From Catellicoccus marimammalium (GTDB lineage Bacteria > Bacillota > Bacilli > Lactobacillales > Catellicoccaceae), in NCBI RefSeq assembly GCF_965139335.1, contig NZ_CBCSEL010000001.1: DNA of 64,000 nt, one strand, 5' to 3'. The position numbers and the translations under genes are program-made. The notes under the pieces were generated by a model that was not told the DNA's origin, searched no databases, and saw only the letters and a program-made list of their open reading frames with translations. The stretch's first letter is position 1. Each line of letters opens with the position of its first letter. Positions 35,613-45,068 of the stretch are shown here, piece after piece.

Positions 35613-36866
35613 CTATCCTTTATTTTCTTTAAAATATTTTTTATATTGGCCAATATAACGATGAAATGCGTATTTCATCAATAAAGTACGTTTTAAATTT
35701 TTATCTTTATCATAAAAAACAGTAGTTCCCCAGTGTCCAGATTTTAACATTGCCATTGCTTTGTCTTTATCTTTTCCTGGCTTAGCGTATTCCTTAAATA
35801 CTTTTTTGGGCACTCCCATCCACAACATGTCTCCTTGACCATATGTTGTTTCAATGAAAGGTTGCTCCATCACTAAATCTTCAGTCACATACTCCGCTAA
35901 ATTATAGCCGTTTAATGTGCAATAGAAGCTACTACGTCCTTGACGTAAATTAATTTCAAATAATTTATATTCGTCATCACGAGGATCGTATTTCATATCA
36001 AAGTTCGCAAAACCACTATATTCAATAGCTTCTAAAAAATGTTGAATTCGTTGATAAATTTTATCATCGTAATCTGGCATAATTACGACATAGTTCCCAA
36101 TCGCAGATGGACTTGGATCTTCTAATAAAGGATGACCTAAACACATCATACGAACGTTATGATTTTGATCCACATAGGCATTTAATACACGCATATGCGA
36201 ATCATCTCCTGGAATAAAATCTTGACAAATCATTACATCACTATAATCTGTTTCTTCATAGATTTGATGTAATACTTTATTTAATTCTTCGGCAGTATGA
36301 ATGGTAAAAGCCTTTTTCTTTCCTTCAAAATCAATCGATAACCATTCCACACTATTTGCTGGTTTCAAAGCAACAGGAAAATCAAACGGTAAAGAAATAG
36401 AATCTTGACCTACGACCATTTCTTTACGAATAATCAAAGTATCTGGATAAGGTAAGCCATATTTGTCACACATTTCATAAAATTGCACTTTATCTTCTAA
36501 GCGAGTAAACAATTCATGATCTACCCCTGGGCATAAGAAAGATTGTGTTAATTCATCGCGGTGTTTGGCAACTAATTCTGCATAGCCATCTCCGCAAGGA
36601 ATTAATAAATAATTCGTATCATCTTTTAATTGCGCCGCTACCTCACGCATCTTTTCAATAAATACAGGATCACTATCAAAGTTTTCGGTTACTTGTACGG
36701 TAACAATTTGACTATCACGAGTAGGAGCTAACGCTGCAGAAGCATAGGCAATACTTTTTACATCATATGCTTCATAAAACGAACGAGCCATTCCATATAC
36801 GTTGATATCGCTTCCTAATAAAATCGGTTGTAATTTTCGTCTCTGTTCACTTTGACTGTCACTCAT
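35613..36866 (-). CDS. D-aspartate ligase (ATP-grasp), peptidoglycan cross-bridge
   Basis: 417 residues, resembling Enterococcus faecium Asl. ATP-grasp features: FDFPVALKPANS (ATP lysine), MICQDFIPGDDSHMRVL and FEINLRQGRSSFY (metal-binding Glu/Asn). It would activate D-aspartate as an acyl phosphate and join it to the epsilon-amino group of L-Lys in the stem peptide. Flanked by murE 3 bp upstream and the racemase 5 bp downstream. The family is clear; the exact amino acid is inferred. Confidence 0.88.
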   Translation of the reverse strand: MSDSQSEQRRKLQPILLGSDINVYGMARSFYEAYDVKSIAYASAALAPTRDSQIVTVQVTENFDSDPVFIEKMREVAAQLKDDTNYLLIPCGDGYAELVAKHRDELTQSFLCPGVDHELFTRLEDKVQFYEMCDKYGLPYPDTLIIRKEMVVGQDSISLPFDFPVALKPANSVEWLSIDFEGKKKAFTIHTAEELNKVLHQIYEETDYSDVMICQDFIPGDDSHMRVLNAYVDQNHNVRMMCLGHPLLEDPSPSAIGNYVVIMPDYDDKIYQRIQHFLEAIEYSGFANFDMKYDPRDDEYKLFEINLRQGRSSFYCTLNGYNLAEYVTEDLVMEQPFIETTYGQGDMLWMGVPKKVFKEYAKPGKDKDKAMAMLKSGHWGTTVFYDKDKNLKRTLLMKYAFHRYIGQYKKYFKENKG

Positions 36867-36869
36867 TTT

Positions 36870-38390
36870 TTATTCACTCTCAATTCCTAAATAATTTTTT
36901 GCGATGGTTACATCTCCTAAATACGGTACAGATTCACCACAAATCTGTTGGGAGGCATCGCGACCTTTCCCCATTAAAACAACAATATCATCTTTTGTTG
37001 CTTTATCTAAAATAAACTCAATGGCTTCTTTTCGGTCCACAATTTCTGTATAAGGGACCTTGCTATCCATTGCTGCAATAATCTCTGCATTGATTTCTCT
37101 TGGATCTTCATATCCTGGATCATCACTTGTTAACACTGCATAATCTGCGTATTCTGATAACACACGTCCAAAGTCTTGACGGCGAGATTCTGCTTTATTC
37201 CCTGTACTTCCGACAACAACATAAATCTTTTGTTGTGGATATTCTTTTTTGATGAAAGAAAGTAAAGAAGAAGCACTTAAATAGTTATGAGCATAATCGA
37301 TATATACAACCGGTTCTCCTTCTTTTTTCAGGCATTCCATTCTTCCAGGAACTAAGGCTTTACGTAATCCTTCACGCAAACTTTCTTCATCTGCTCCTAG
37401 TTGACGGCAGGCAATTAAGGCAGATAATCCATTACTTTGGTTAAAATCACCTAACAATTGCGTTTGGTATTCTCCAGATAACTCGACATCAGAACCATGG
37501 GTTTCAACAGAAAAAATTCCGCTTCCTTTTGATTTCCATTCATAATCAGCGGCTTCTGTTTTTCCGTAAGTAATCACGGGCACATGTAACGCAGCTGCTT
37601 TTTCTAATAAAAATTCTTTTTGGTCAATTTCATCTTCAATAATCATTAAACGACTATTTTCAATCAATTCACTCTTACAATAAATATAATCTTCATAAGT
37701 TGGATGTTCAATAGGACCAATATGATCTGGAGATAAATTTAAGAAAATTCCAATATCGAAAGTTAAGCCATATACACGATGTAGCTTATAAGCTTGGGAA
37801 GACACTTCCATTACTAAGTGCGTCATACCATGGTCTACTGCTTCTCTAAACATCGCATATAAATCTAAAGATTCAGGAGTCGTTAATTTAGATTTTTGTT
37901 TGGTTTTCCCATCTAAGATGGTTTCCATGGTAGATAATAATGCACAATGATGATCGGTCCATTCATCTAGAATAGATTTACAAAAATAAGCAGAAGTTGT
38001 TTTTCCTTTTGTGCCCGTATAAGCAATAATTTTTAACTCTTTTTGTGGATATCCATAAAAAGCCATTGCGACACAAGCCATCGCTTTACGAACATCGGTA
38101 ACAAGAATCGCTGTCATTGCTTCCATTTCTGGAAAATGAGTTTCTGATAAATATGCTACTGCTCCTTTTTCTTGAGCCATTGTTAAAAAGTCCATTTTAA
38201 AGTTTTGACCTTTACAAATAAAAAGACTATTTCTTTCCACTTGTCGTGAATCATAGGTTACTTGCTCATAAGTTTCATTATCTAGAAGTTGGAAATGTGC
38301 CTTACCTTTTTGCCAGACTTCTTTTAACAAATGATGTTCTTTTAATAATTCTACAATTTCTTCTAAAGTAATTTGTCTTTTTTCTGACAT
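36870..38390 (-). CDS. murE: UDP-MurNAc-L-Ala-D-Glu:L-lysine ligase
   Basis: 506 residues. N-terminal UDP-binding domain (VTYDSRQVERNSLFIC), ATP-binding AYTGTKGKTTSAYF, central LNLSPDHIGPIEHPTYEDYI and the C-terminal domain with TSDDPGYEDPREI. The DDPG-EDP segment replaces the DNPR motif of diaminopimelate-adding MurE, consistent with L-Lys. Cotranscribed with D-Asp ligase and racemase. Confidence 0.93.
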   Translation of the reverse strand: MSEKRQITLEEIVELLKEHHLLKEVWQKGKAHFQLLDNETYEQVTYDSRQVERNSLFICKGQNFKMDFLTMAQEKGAVAYLSETHFPEMEAMTAILVTDVRKAMACVAMAFYGYPQKELKIIAYTGTKGKTTSAYFCKSILDEWTDHHCALLSTMETILDGKTKQKSKLTTPESLDLYAMFREAVDHGMTHLVMEVSSQAYKLHRVYGLTFDIGIFLNLSPDHIGPIEHPTYEDYIYCKSELIENSRLMIIEDEIDQKEFLLEKAAALHVPVITYGKTEAADYEWKSKGSGIFSVETHGSDVELSGEYQTQLLGDFNQSNGLSALIACRQLGADEESLREGLRKALVPGRMECLKKEGEPVVYIDYAHNYLSASSLLSFIKKEYPQQKIYVVVGSTGNKAESRRQDFGRVLSEYADYAVLTSDDPGYEDPREINAEIIAAMDSKVPYTEIVDRKEAIEFILDKATKDDIVVLMGKGRDASQQICGESVPYLGDVTIAKNYLGIESE

Positions 38391-38393
38391 TGG

Positions 38394-38738
38394 CTAATTC
38401 TCTCCTTCTTCTTTTTCTCTCATTGGACATAATCTTTTTTGACGAGGTTCAACCTTATCTTGCCGTGTATCTAAAATCAATAATCCATGATAACATTGCA
38501 AGTCATCGGAACATTCTTCACAATAGTAATATTCTCCTTCTTGCCAAAATGCTGCCATATAAGGATCTTTCGTTTTTACATGAGGATATTTTTCTTCTAA
38601 CTCTCCATACCAATCAATATATTTCGCTTTTGCTTGAGCAAAGGTACGAAAAGTATATCCTTCTACTACTTGTTCTTCCCAATTTTCAAAAAACCACCAA
38701 GGTTCATCTGGGCCTTCTGTTAGTAAGACATGATACAT
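38394..38738 (-). CDS. DUF1033 family protein
   Basis: 114 residues: MYHVLLTEGPDEPWWFFENWEE is the diagnostic start of DUF1033, followed by an aromatic, acidic body with a CEEC pair. Cytosolic, function unknown. It sits 20 bp after mnmA and 3 bp before murE. Confidence 0.85.
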   Translation of the reverse strand: MYHVLLTEGPDEPWWFFENWEEQVVEGYTFRTFAQAKAKYIDWYGELEEKYPHVKTKDPYMAAFWQEGEYYYCEECSDDLQCYHGLLILDTRQDKVEPRQKRLCPMREKEEGEN

Positions 38739-38758
38739 GATGTTTTTTCTCCTTTATT

Positions 38759-39883
38759 TTAAACATATTGACAAAGATTACCATCACGATAAGCAGCATC
38801 AATTAAGGCACCACCTAGACATTCTTCCCCATCGTAAAATACAACGGCTTGTCCTGGAGTTACTGCGCGAGCAGGTTCTAAAAAGTGAACCACTGCTTCT
38901 GATTGATCTTCATTCAGTTCTACACGCACAGGTACATCTTTTTGACGATAGCGGAATTTCGCTGTACATTCAAAAGTTTGTGGTTTCTTTTCTGGAGTCG
39001 TAAAACTCACTTGGCTTGCAGTTAAGCAATCAGCATATAAATCTGGATGTGTAAATCCTTGACCCACAATCAATTCATTTTTCGCTAAATCTTTCCCAAT
39101 AACAAACCAAGGTTCGTTGGTTTTCCCATTACCACCAATTCCTAATCCTTTACGTTGACCGATTGTGTAATACATCAATCCGTCATGTTGACCTTTCACT
39201 TCTCCCTCTTTTGTCACCATTTTTCCTGGTTGGGCAGGTAAATATTGACTTAAAAATTGTTTGAAGTTTCGTTCTCCAATAAAACAAATTCCTGTAGAGT
39301 CCTTTTTATGGGCAGTTGCCAAGTCATATTCTTCTGCAATGGCACGTACTTTTGGTTTTTCTAATTCACCTAAAGGGAACAACGTTTTTTCTAATTGATG
39401 TTGTTGTAATTGACTTAAAAAGTAAGTTTGGTCCTTATTATCATCTACGCCACGTAGCATATGAACCATTCCATTTTCATCGCGCACCGTACGGGCATAG
39501 TGACCGGTCGCCACATAATCTGCTCCAAGTTCTAAAGCATAATCTAAAAAGGCTTTAAACTTGATTTCTTTATTACACATTACATCGGGATTGGGTGTAC
39601 GACCTTTTTTATATTCTTCTAAGAAATATTGGAATACACGATCCCAATATTCTTTTTCAAAATTAACAGAATAATACGGAATCCCAATTTTTTCTGCAAC
39701 ACGAGCTACATCTTCATAATCTTTAGTAGCGGTACAAACTCCATTTTCATCCGTGTCATCCCAGTTTTTCATAAAAACACCAATGACATTATATCCTTGT
39801 TCTTTTAGTAATAAAGCCGTAACCGAAGAATCCACTCCTCCGCTCATTCCTACGACAACCGTTGTATCTTTTTTTTCTTTCAT
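38759..39883 (-). CDS. mnmA: tRNA-specific 2-thiouridylase
   Basis: 374 residues from ATG 39883 with AAGGAGA upstream; upstream in-frame codons have no support. PP-loop VGMSGGVDSSVTALLL, catalytic Cys pair in NPDVMCNKEIKF and TGICFIGER, KDQTYFL. It makes s2U34 in tRNAs for Lys, Glu and Gln, taking sulfur from the cysteine desulfurase encoded two genes upstream. Confidence 0.97.
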   Translation of the reverse strand: MKEKKDTTVVVGMSGGVDSSVTALLLKEQGYNVIGVFMKNWDDTDENGVCTATKDYEDVARVAEKIGIPYYSVNFEKEYWDRVFQYFLEEYKKGRTPNPDVMCNKEIKFKAFLDYALELGADYVATGHYARTVRDENGMVHMLRGVDDNKDQTYFLSQLQQHQLEKTLFPLGELEKPKVRAIAEEYDLATAHKKDSTGICFIGERNFKQFLSQYLPAQPGKMVTKEGEVKGQHDGLMYYTIGQRKGLGIGGNGKTNEPWFVIGKDLAKNELIVGQGFTHPDLYADCLTASQVSFTTPEKKPQTFECTAKFRYRQKDVPVRVELNEDQSEAVVHFLEPARAVTPGQAVVFYDGEECLGGALIDAAYRDGNLCQYV

Positions 39884-39920
39884 CTTTGTTTTCTCCTTCT
39901 CTTGCGATTTGAAGGTCGCT

Positions 39921-40271
39921 TTATTCGATAACAGAAAGACAATGACGTTGTAGTAACGTTTGCATATAAAATTCAAATTTTTCTTCAATCATTGCTTGCT
40001 GCGGATGATTTAAATCAAAGATATTTACTTGATTTAAACCAGTTTTGTCGACAATAGACATTTTTAATTTTGTCATTGAACGATCAATAGTAATTTTCAA
40101 TGTAAATCCTGTTTTCATTTGTGGTGTTGGATCTAAAGAACGCTTCCATTGAAAGTTTCCTTGTTTCGTTTCCATAAATCCTACATCACGTAAAGTATAA
40201 CGTTTCACTTCTGGACTTACTTCATATTGTACTTTAGCCCCTAAAGGAGCAGCTACTTTTGCAAATGCCAT
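39921..40271 (-). CDS. DUF1831 family protein
   Basis: 116 residues from ATG 40271, with GGGGTG 6 nt upstream overlapping the end of the desulfurase gene. MAFAKVAAPLGAKVQYEVSPEVKRYTLRD and FDLNHPQQAMIEEKFEFYMQ match DUF1831, usually found between a cysteine desulfurase and mnmA. Possibly an adaptor in sulfur transfer; unproven. Confidence 0.85.
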   Translation of the reverse strand: MAFAKVAAPLGAKVQYEVSPEVKRYTLRDVGFMETKQGNFQWKRSLDPTPQMKTGFTLKITIDRSMTKLKMSIVDKTGLNQVNIFDLNHPQQAMIEEKFEFYMQTLLQRHCLSVIE

Positions 40272-40276
40272 TTTTT

Positions 40277-41398
40277 TCACCCCAAAATTTCTACTAATGC
40301 TGTAATTAATTGATCAATTTCTTCTTTTGTATTTTGATAACCAAAACTTAAACGAATGGAATGGGTCAATTCGTCCGCTTCTTTTCCATACATTGCTTCT
40401 AACACATGAGAAGGATGTACATTACCAGCCGTGCAGGCAGAACCAGTAGAAATCGCAATTCCTTTCATATCTAAACGCAGTAATAAAATATCACTACGCA
40501 TTTTTGGTAAATAAAGATTTAAGACATGCGGCGATTTATCTCCTTGCCCATTCACTTTAAATTCAATTCCAGCTTTTTCCAATCCTTGAATAATTTCACT
40601 TTGGAAAAACAAATATTTTTCTTGTAGGGCTTTGCGCTCTTCTTTTGTTAAGCATTCTACAGCCGTTTTTAATCCTAAAATAGAAACTGTATTTTCGGTT
40701 CCTGCTCGTTTATGATATTCTTGCTCCCCACCACGAATGACAGGAACTACCTTTTTATCATCTTTGGCGTATAAAATTCCAATTCCTTTTGGTCCATTGA
40801 TTTTATGTCCTGCCGCAGATAAAAAGTCCATTCCTAATTCTTCCACTTGAATCTCTTCTAATCCAAAAGCTTGAACTGCATCCACATGGAATAAGATTCC
40901 TTCTTTTTGAAACAATGAAGCTAATTTCGCAATGGATAGGCGCATTCCTGTTTCATTATTTACGTACATAAAGGAAGCCGCAATCGTATCTTTTCTTATT
41001 TTTTTTGCCACTTCTGAAACAAGAATTTCTCCTTTTTCATTCGGTTGAACATAATCTACTTCATAACCTTCTTGTTCCAATTGTTTCATTGTTTCTAAAA
41101 CAGCTGGATGTTCAATTGCTGAAGTTAACAAATGTTTTCCTTCTTTATTTGGATGAGCAATCATAGAACGAATCGCCATCGTATCACTTTCTGAACCACT
41201 AGCTGTAAAAAGAATATGATCACTTGTTGTTCCTAAAAATTGAGCAACAACATCGCGAGCAGCTAAAATTTGCTCTTTTGCTTTTCTCCCATATTGATGC
41301 ACACTTGATGGATTTCCAAATAGATCCATAGCTTCTAACATCGTTTCTTTTACTTCCGGTCGTAATTGGGTTGTGGCCGCATTATCTAAATATATCAT
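40277..41398 (-). CDS. cysteine desulfurase (NifS/IscS family)
   Basis: 373 residues. YLDNAATTQLRPEV start, PLP-lysine in SAAGHKINGPKGIG, and the active Cys in STGSACTAGNVHPSHVL. It supplies persulfide sulfur, here most likely to MnmA. Overlaps the end of the isochorismatase-like gene by 4 bp (ATGA). Confidence 0.95.
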   Translation of the reverse strand: MIYLDNAATTQLRPEVKETMLEAMDLFGNPSSVHQYGRKAKEQILAARDVVAQFLGTTSDHILFTASGSESDTMAIRSMIAHPNKEGKHLLTSAIEHPAVLETMKQLEQEGYEVDYVQPNEKGEILVSEVAKKIRKDTIAASFMYVNNETGMRLSIAKLASLFQKEGILFHVDAVQAFGLEEIQVEELGMDFLSAAGHKINGPKGIGILYAKDDKKVVPVIRGGEQEYHKRAGTENTVSILGLKTAVECLTKEERKALQEKYLFFQSEIIQGLEKAGIEFKVNGQGDKSPHVLNLYLPKMRSDILLLRLDMKGIAISTGSACTAGNVHPSHVLEAMYGKEADELTHSIRLSFGYQNTKEEIDQLITALVEILG

Positions 41399-41943
41399 TC
41401 TTCTTCCTCATAGATTTTTGCATTAAACATATTTTTCATATACTCTAATGAATATTCTTGTGCCTGCTCACTTGTTCCTAAAATTGAATCCTTCATCACA
41501 CAAACTTCATAATTATAGTAGTAAGCATCGGCTACCGTTTGTAAAACACAAATATCCGTACACACTCCTAAAATATGAATTTTTTCAATATTATAGGCTT
41601 GTAGTAAGGAATGTAAATCTGTGTGATAAAACGCAGAATAGCGTGTTTTATTTAACGCTACAATCACTTCTTGATATTTACGATAAAATTCTCTTACTGG
41701 TTCATATAACTGACGTCCCCAAGTACCAACAATATTATGAGGTGGGAAAAGTTCATTTTCTGGATGATCTTCTCCTTCATAATGAGCATCAGTCGCAAAC
41801 ACAACTAAATTCCCATCTTCTAACGCTTGTTCTAAATGACGAATAATATTTGGAGCTAAATCTTGTGCTTTTTTCCCTAATGTCATTGAACCTTCGTCAG
41901 CCACAAAATCATTTGTATAATCTATTAAAAGGTATGCTTCCAT
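41395..41943 (-). CDS. pncA: isochorismatase-fold hydrolase, probable nicotinamidase
   Basis: 182 residues from ATG 41943, with GAGGG upstream. LLIDYTNDFVADEGSM (catalytic Asp), FATDAHYEGEDHPENELFPPH (metal-binding region) and LGVCTDICVLQTVADA (catalytic Cys) match nicotinamidases of Lactobacillales. It would convert nicotinamide to nicotinate for NAD salvage; the exact substrate is inferred. Confidence 0.87.
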   Translation of the reverse strand: MEAYLLIDYTNDFVADEGSMTLGKKAQDLAPNIIRHLEQALEDGNLVVFATDAHYEGEDHPENELFPPHNIVGTWGRQLYEPVREFYRKYQEVIVALNKTRYSAFYHTDLHSLLQAYNIEKIHILGVCTDICVLQTVADAYYYNYEVCVMKDSILGTSEQAQEYSLEYMKNMFNAKIYEEEE

Positions 41944-41944
41944 T

Positions 41945-42640
41945 TTATCCCTCAATCTTTTGTAATAATTTTAAAACCATTTCCGCTGATTTTTTCCCAG
42001 CAATTTGAATAAATTCATCAAAACTCATACTTGCTTCTTCGTCTGCTACATCACTCATCGCGCGAATCACAACAAAAGGAGTTGAAAATTGATAAGCTAC
42101 TTGTGCAATGGCTGTAGCTTCCATTTCATTTGCCAGTGCATCAGGGAAAATCGTTTTAATTTCTGCAATTCGTTCTTTACTATTTACGAATTGATCTCCA
42201 GAAACAATCGTACCTGTATAAACAGTCTCTTCAGTTTCTGCTGCTGCTTGTTTTGCTGCCTCAATCAATGATTTTTCTGCTTCATAGTAAAGAGGCATTT
42301 GTGCCATTTGCCCTGGAGCGTAACCAAAGGCAGTTACATCAGCATCATGATAAGCTAAGCGTTCAGAAATAACAATATCTCCAACTTTTAATCCTTCTCC
42401 AATTCCGCCTGCACTTCCTGTATTAATTAAAGCATCTACTTGGAAATGATCAATTAATAATGTAGCAGTCACAGCTGCAGCTACTTTCCCGATTCCACAG
42501 CGCACTAAAACAATTTCTTTTCCAGCATATTGCCCACAAGTGAATTCTGCTCCAGCAATCATCTCTGTACTTGAGTTCTCCAACGCTCCTTTTAGTGTCA
42601 CTACTTCTTCTTCCATTGCTCCAATAATTCCAATTTTCAT
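41945..42640 (-). CDS. mtnN: 5'-methylthioadenosine/S-adenosylhomocysteine nucleosidase
   Basis: 231 residues. MKIGIIGAMEEEVVTLK start, INTGSAGGIGE, and VIRAMSDVADEEASMSFDEF with the catalytic Asp. It recycles SAM by-products and feeds the LuxS pathway. Follows the small membrane protein by 13 bp. Confidence 0.97.
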   Translation of the reverse strand: MKIGIIGAMEEEVVTLKGALENSSTEMIAGAEFTCGQYAGKEIVLVRCGIGKVAAAVTATLLIDHFQVDALINTGSAGGIGEGLKVGDIVISERLAYHDADVTAFGYAPGQMAQMPLYYEAEKSLIEAAKQAAAETEETVYTGTIVSGDQFVNSKERIAEIKTIFPDALANEMEATAIAQVAYQFSTPFVVIRAMSDVADEEASMSFDEFIQIAGKKSAEMVLKLLQKIEG

Positions 42641-42653
42641 CAGATAACCTCCT

Positions 42654-42905
42654 TTATGCTTTAAAAATCAAATAGAATAAAACAATTAACAAAAGAATAA
42701 CGATAAATAGAGCACGATTTAAAAAACGATTCCGCTCTTTATCCTTTTCCTCTGCTTCTTTTTTTTGACGATAAGAACGAACGGTTTCACGATTAATTAT
42801 TTCACTTTTCGTTCTTGTTTGTCTTTCCTTTTTATTACTCGTATCGCTTTTTTCTTTTTGACGACGATACTCTTCTCGTGTCATTGCTTTTTTTTCTTTT
42901 GCCAT
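42654..42905 (-). CDS. small tail-anchored hypothetical protein
   Basis: 83 residues: a strongly charged Lys/Glu/Arg-rich cytoplasmic part (about 1-62, probably helical) and one C-terminal membrane segment (ALFIVILLLIVLFYLIF). I recognise no domain. It begins the minus-strand run leading into mtnN, with AGGAG upstream. Similar small proteins precede mtnN in other Lactobacillales, by recollection. Confidence 0.7.
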   Translation of the reverse strand: MAKEKKAMTREEYRRQKEKSDTSNKKERQTRTKSEIINRETVRSYRQKKEAEEKDKERNRFLNRALFIVILLLIVLFYLIFKA

Positions 42906-43060
42906 AGGACTCCTTCCTAATCATGAACACAGATAATATTTTTATTTTAACATAGAATATAATGGAAAAAAATGGTGCCAAAATGTTCCTTGGGAAAAAA
43001 CAGACTTTTTTCGCCTATTCTATAAAAAATACGAAAATTTTCAACCTTCATTTTGCCTTA

Positions 43061-43069
43061 TGGTACAAT
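43061..43069 (+). promoter_or_regulatory. extended -10 promoter of xpaC-telA
   Basis: TGGTACAAT, 28 nt before the GTG start, no clear -35. Confidence 0.6.
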
Positions 43070-43096
43070 AACAATGAAAGAAAGGAGGAGCAAAAC

Positions 43097-43780
43097 GTGT
43101 TTAAATTTATAAAGAAACATTGGTTTGCCATTGGATTTGATCTTCTATTGGCAGCTCTTTTATATTTTTGTAATCCCCCTACCATCAGCACAGTAGTCAT
43201 CACTTTATTTGTTCTTTTTTTAGTCATTGGACTACAAGTATTTTGTCACAAAGTTTATCGCTGGTGGAAACAACTTCCAGGGATTCAACATTTCTATCGT
43301 AAAGAACATACGATGGAAGAATTAAGTCAAAAATTATCCCAAGCTCAATTATCAAATAAAGATGTACTATTTATTGAAGATACTTTTTCTTCTGCTCAAA
43401 AACAAGTACAGTTATTGCAAAAACAATTTCGAAAAAATAATCAATTGAAAGCCATTCAAGAAAAAACAAATGTGATTGCAGCTTGCCAAGGACTACTTGA
43501 CTTACTAGCTAAAAACCCAGAACAATTTTCTCGTTTAGGAGATTTTTTATATCATTATCTACCAAATTTAGTCGATTTAGTGACTCAATATTTAGAAGTT
43601 GTTAATCGTCCGTTAGCCTCGCAAGAAACCAAAGATATTTTACAGCAAAGTGAACAGACGATTACTCATCTATCATTAGCCATTGTCGATGAATATCATC
43701 GGTTAACCTCTAGTGATTTATCTGGACTTTCTGATAGTATTCGATTGGCCCAAAAAAAATTAAAGGAAATCCAAAAATAA
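43097..43780 (+). CDS. xpaC: XpaC family (5-bromo-4-chloroindolyl phosphate hydrolysis) protein
   Basis: 227 residues from a GTG at 43097, with AAAGGAGG 8 nt upstream; a longer in-frame reading to 42962 would cross the promoter. Two N-terminal membrane segments (about 9-50), then a helical cytoplasmic domain. It pairs with the TelA-like gene 12 bp downstream, the usual xpaC-telA arrangement linked to tolerance of cell-envelope agents; biochemical role unknown. Confidence 0.85.
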   Translation: MFKFIKKHWFAIGFDLLLAALLYFCNPPTISTVVITLFVLFLVIGLQVFCHKVYRWWKQLPGIQHFYRKEHTMEELSQKLSQAQLSNKDVLFIEDTFSSAQKQVQLLQKQFRKNNQLKAIQEKTNVIAACQGLLDLLAKNPEQFSRLGDFLYHYLPNLVDLVTQYLEVVNRPLASQETKDILQQSEQTITHLSLAIVDEYHRLTSSDLSGLSDSIRLAQKKLKEIQK

Positions 43781-43792
43781 GGAGGCTTTATT

Positions 43793-44965
43793 ATGACTGA
43801 TCCTTTTGCAGAATTATTAGAATTGGAATCTTTAAATGAATCCGATAAGCAAAAAGAAACAAAAGAAACAGAAGTTAAAAATACGACAAACAAAACAACG
43901 GTTGAACCTACTTTTTTCCAAAAATTACCAAGAGAACAACAAGCACAAGCCGAACAATTAGCAGAACAACTCAACGTACAAGATCGTAATGCAGTTCTTT
44001 CTTTTGGAGCTCAGGCTCAAGAAAAATTAGGTACCTTTTCTCAAATCATGTTAGAAAACGTTCAAAACCAAGACCTAGGTCCAATTGGCCAAACATTATC
44101 TCAATTGATGTATGAGCTAGAACAAAGTAACCCCGAAGAATTAACTCAAGGAAAGACTTCAGGTTGGCAACGATTTTTCCAAAAAGCGAAAAAATCTATT
44201 TTAGAAAACATTGGTAAATATCAACAAATCAGTGCACAAGTCGATAAAATTGCCGTTCGTTTAGAGCGAGAACAAGAAGGGTTGCAAAAAGATAATCAAC
44301 AATTAGAACAACTATACCAAAAAAATAAAGACTTCTTCCAAGCATTAACCGTTTATCTTGCGGCAGGGGAATTAAAATTATATGAACTAGAAACAAAAGA
44401 TATTCCTACATTAGAAAAAGAAGTAGAAGCTACAAAAGATGAAATGAAAATTCAAGAATTAAATGATTTAACACAAGCTCACCATCGCTTAGAAAAAAGG
44501 ATGCATGATTTAAAATTAGCAAGACAAATTACCATTCAACAAGCACCACAAATTCGTTTAATTCAAAATACCAATCAAGCATTAGCAGAAAAAATTCAGT
44601 CATCGATTACTACAGCTATTCCTCTTTGGAAAAACCAAATTGCGATTGCGATTACTTTATTAAGACAGCAAAATGTGACAAAAACACAGCAACAAGTCAC
44701 AGAAACTACAAACCAACTATTAAAACAAAACGCTTCAATGTTAAAAGCATCTACGATTGAAGTTGCCAAAGAAAATGAACGCAGTATTGTAGATATTGAA
44801 ACATTACAATATACACAAAAAGAATTAATTGATACCATTCAACAAACGTTAGAAATTCAAACAGAAGGTAAGAAAAAACGTCAAGAAGCTGAACAAACCT
44901 TAGGCCAATTAGAAGAAGAATTAAAAGAACAAGTTCTTGCTGTAAGTAAAATTTCTCATTCGTAA
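43793..44965 (+). CDS. telA: TelA/KlaA toxic anion resistance family protein
   Basis: 390 residues, nearly all helical and coiled-coil, cytosolic. Family landmarks: LSFGAQAQEKLGTFSQIML, GWQRFFQKAKKSILENIGKYQ and PLWKNQIAIAI. Members were named for tellurite resistance, but in Firmicutes they affect resistance to envelope-active compounds. AAGGAGG binding site; same transcript as xpaC. Confidence 0.92.
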   Translation: MTDPFAELLELESLNESDKQKETKETEVKNTTNKTTVEPTFFQKLPREQQAQAEQLAEQLNVQDRNAVLSFGAQAQEKLGTFSQIMLENVQNQDLGPIGQTLSQLMYELEQSNPEELTQGKTSGWQRFFQKAKKSILENIGKYQQISAQVDKIAVRLEREQEGLQKDNQQLEQLYQKNKDFFQALTVYLAAGELKLYELETKDIPTLEKEVEATKDEMKIQELNDLTQAHHRLEKRMHDLKLARQITIQQAPQIRLIQNTNQALAEKIQSSITTAIPLWKNQIAIAITLLRQQNVTKTQQQVTETTNQLLKQNASMLKASTIEVAKENERSIVDIETLQYTQKELIDTIQQTLEIQTEGKKKRQEAEQTLGQLEEELKEQVLAVSKISHS

Positions 44966-45033
44966 GCAAATTTCATCTTCTTTTTAGAAAAGCGTGCTAG
45001 AATAAACTTGTATTTTCATTATCATTATTATCC

Positions 45034-45066
45034 AAAAAAGCACTAGAGAAAACTCTAGTGCTTTTT
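45034..45066 (+). terminator. bidirectional terminator of telA and the GT2-TagF gene
   Basis: AAAAGCACTAGAG-AAAA-CTCTAGTGCTTTT perfect stem, T runs on both strands. Confidence 0.93.
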
Positions 45067-45068
45067 CT

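Noticed and set aside
41448..41846. 132-codon open frame opposite the isochorismatase gene
   Set aside because: Antisense to a well-supported gene, composition like other shadows, no binding site.
42962..43096. N-terminal extension of XpaC
   Set aside because: It crosses the TGGTACAAT promoter and the AAAGGAGG site; GTG 43097 fits the family start.
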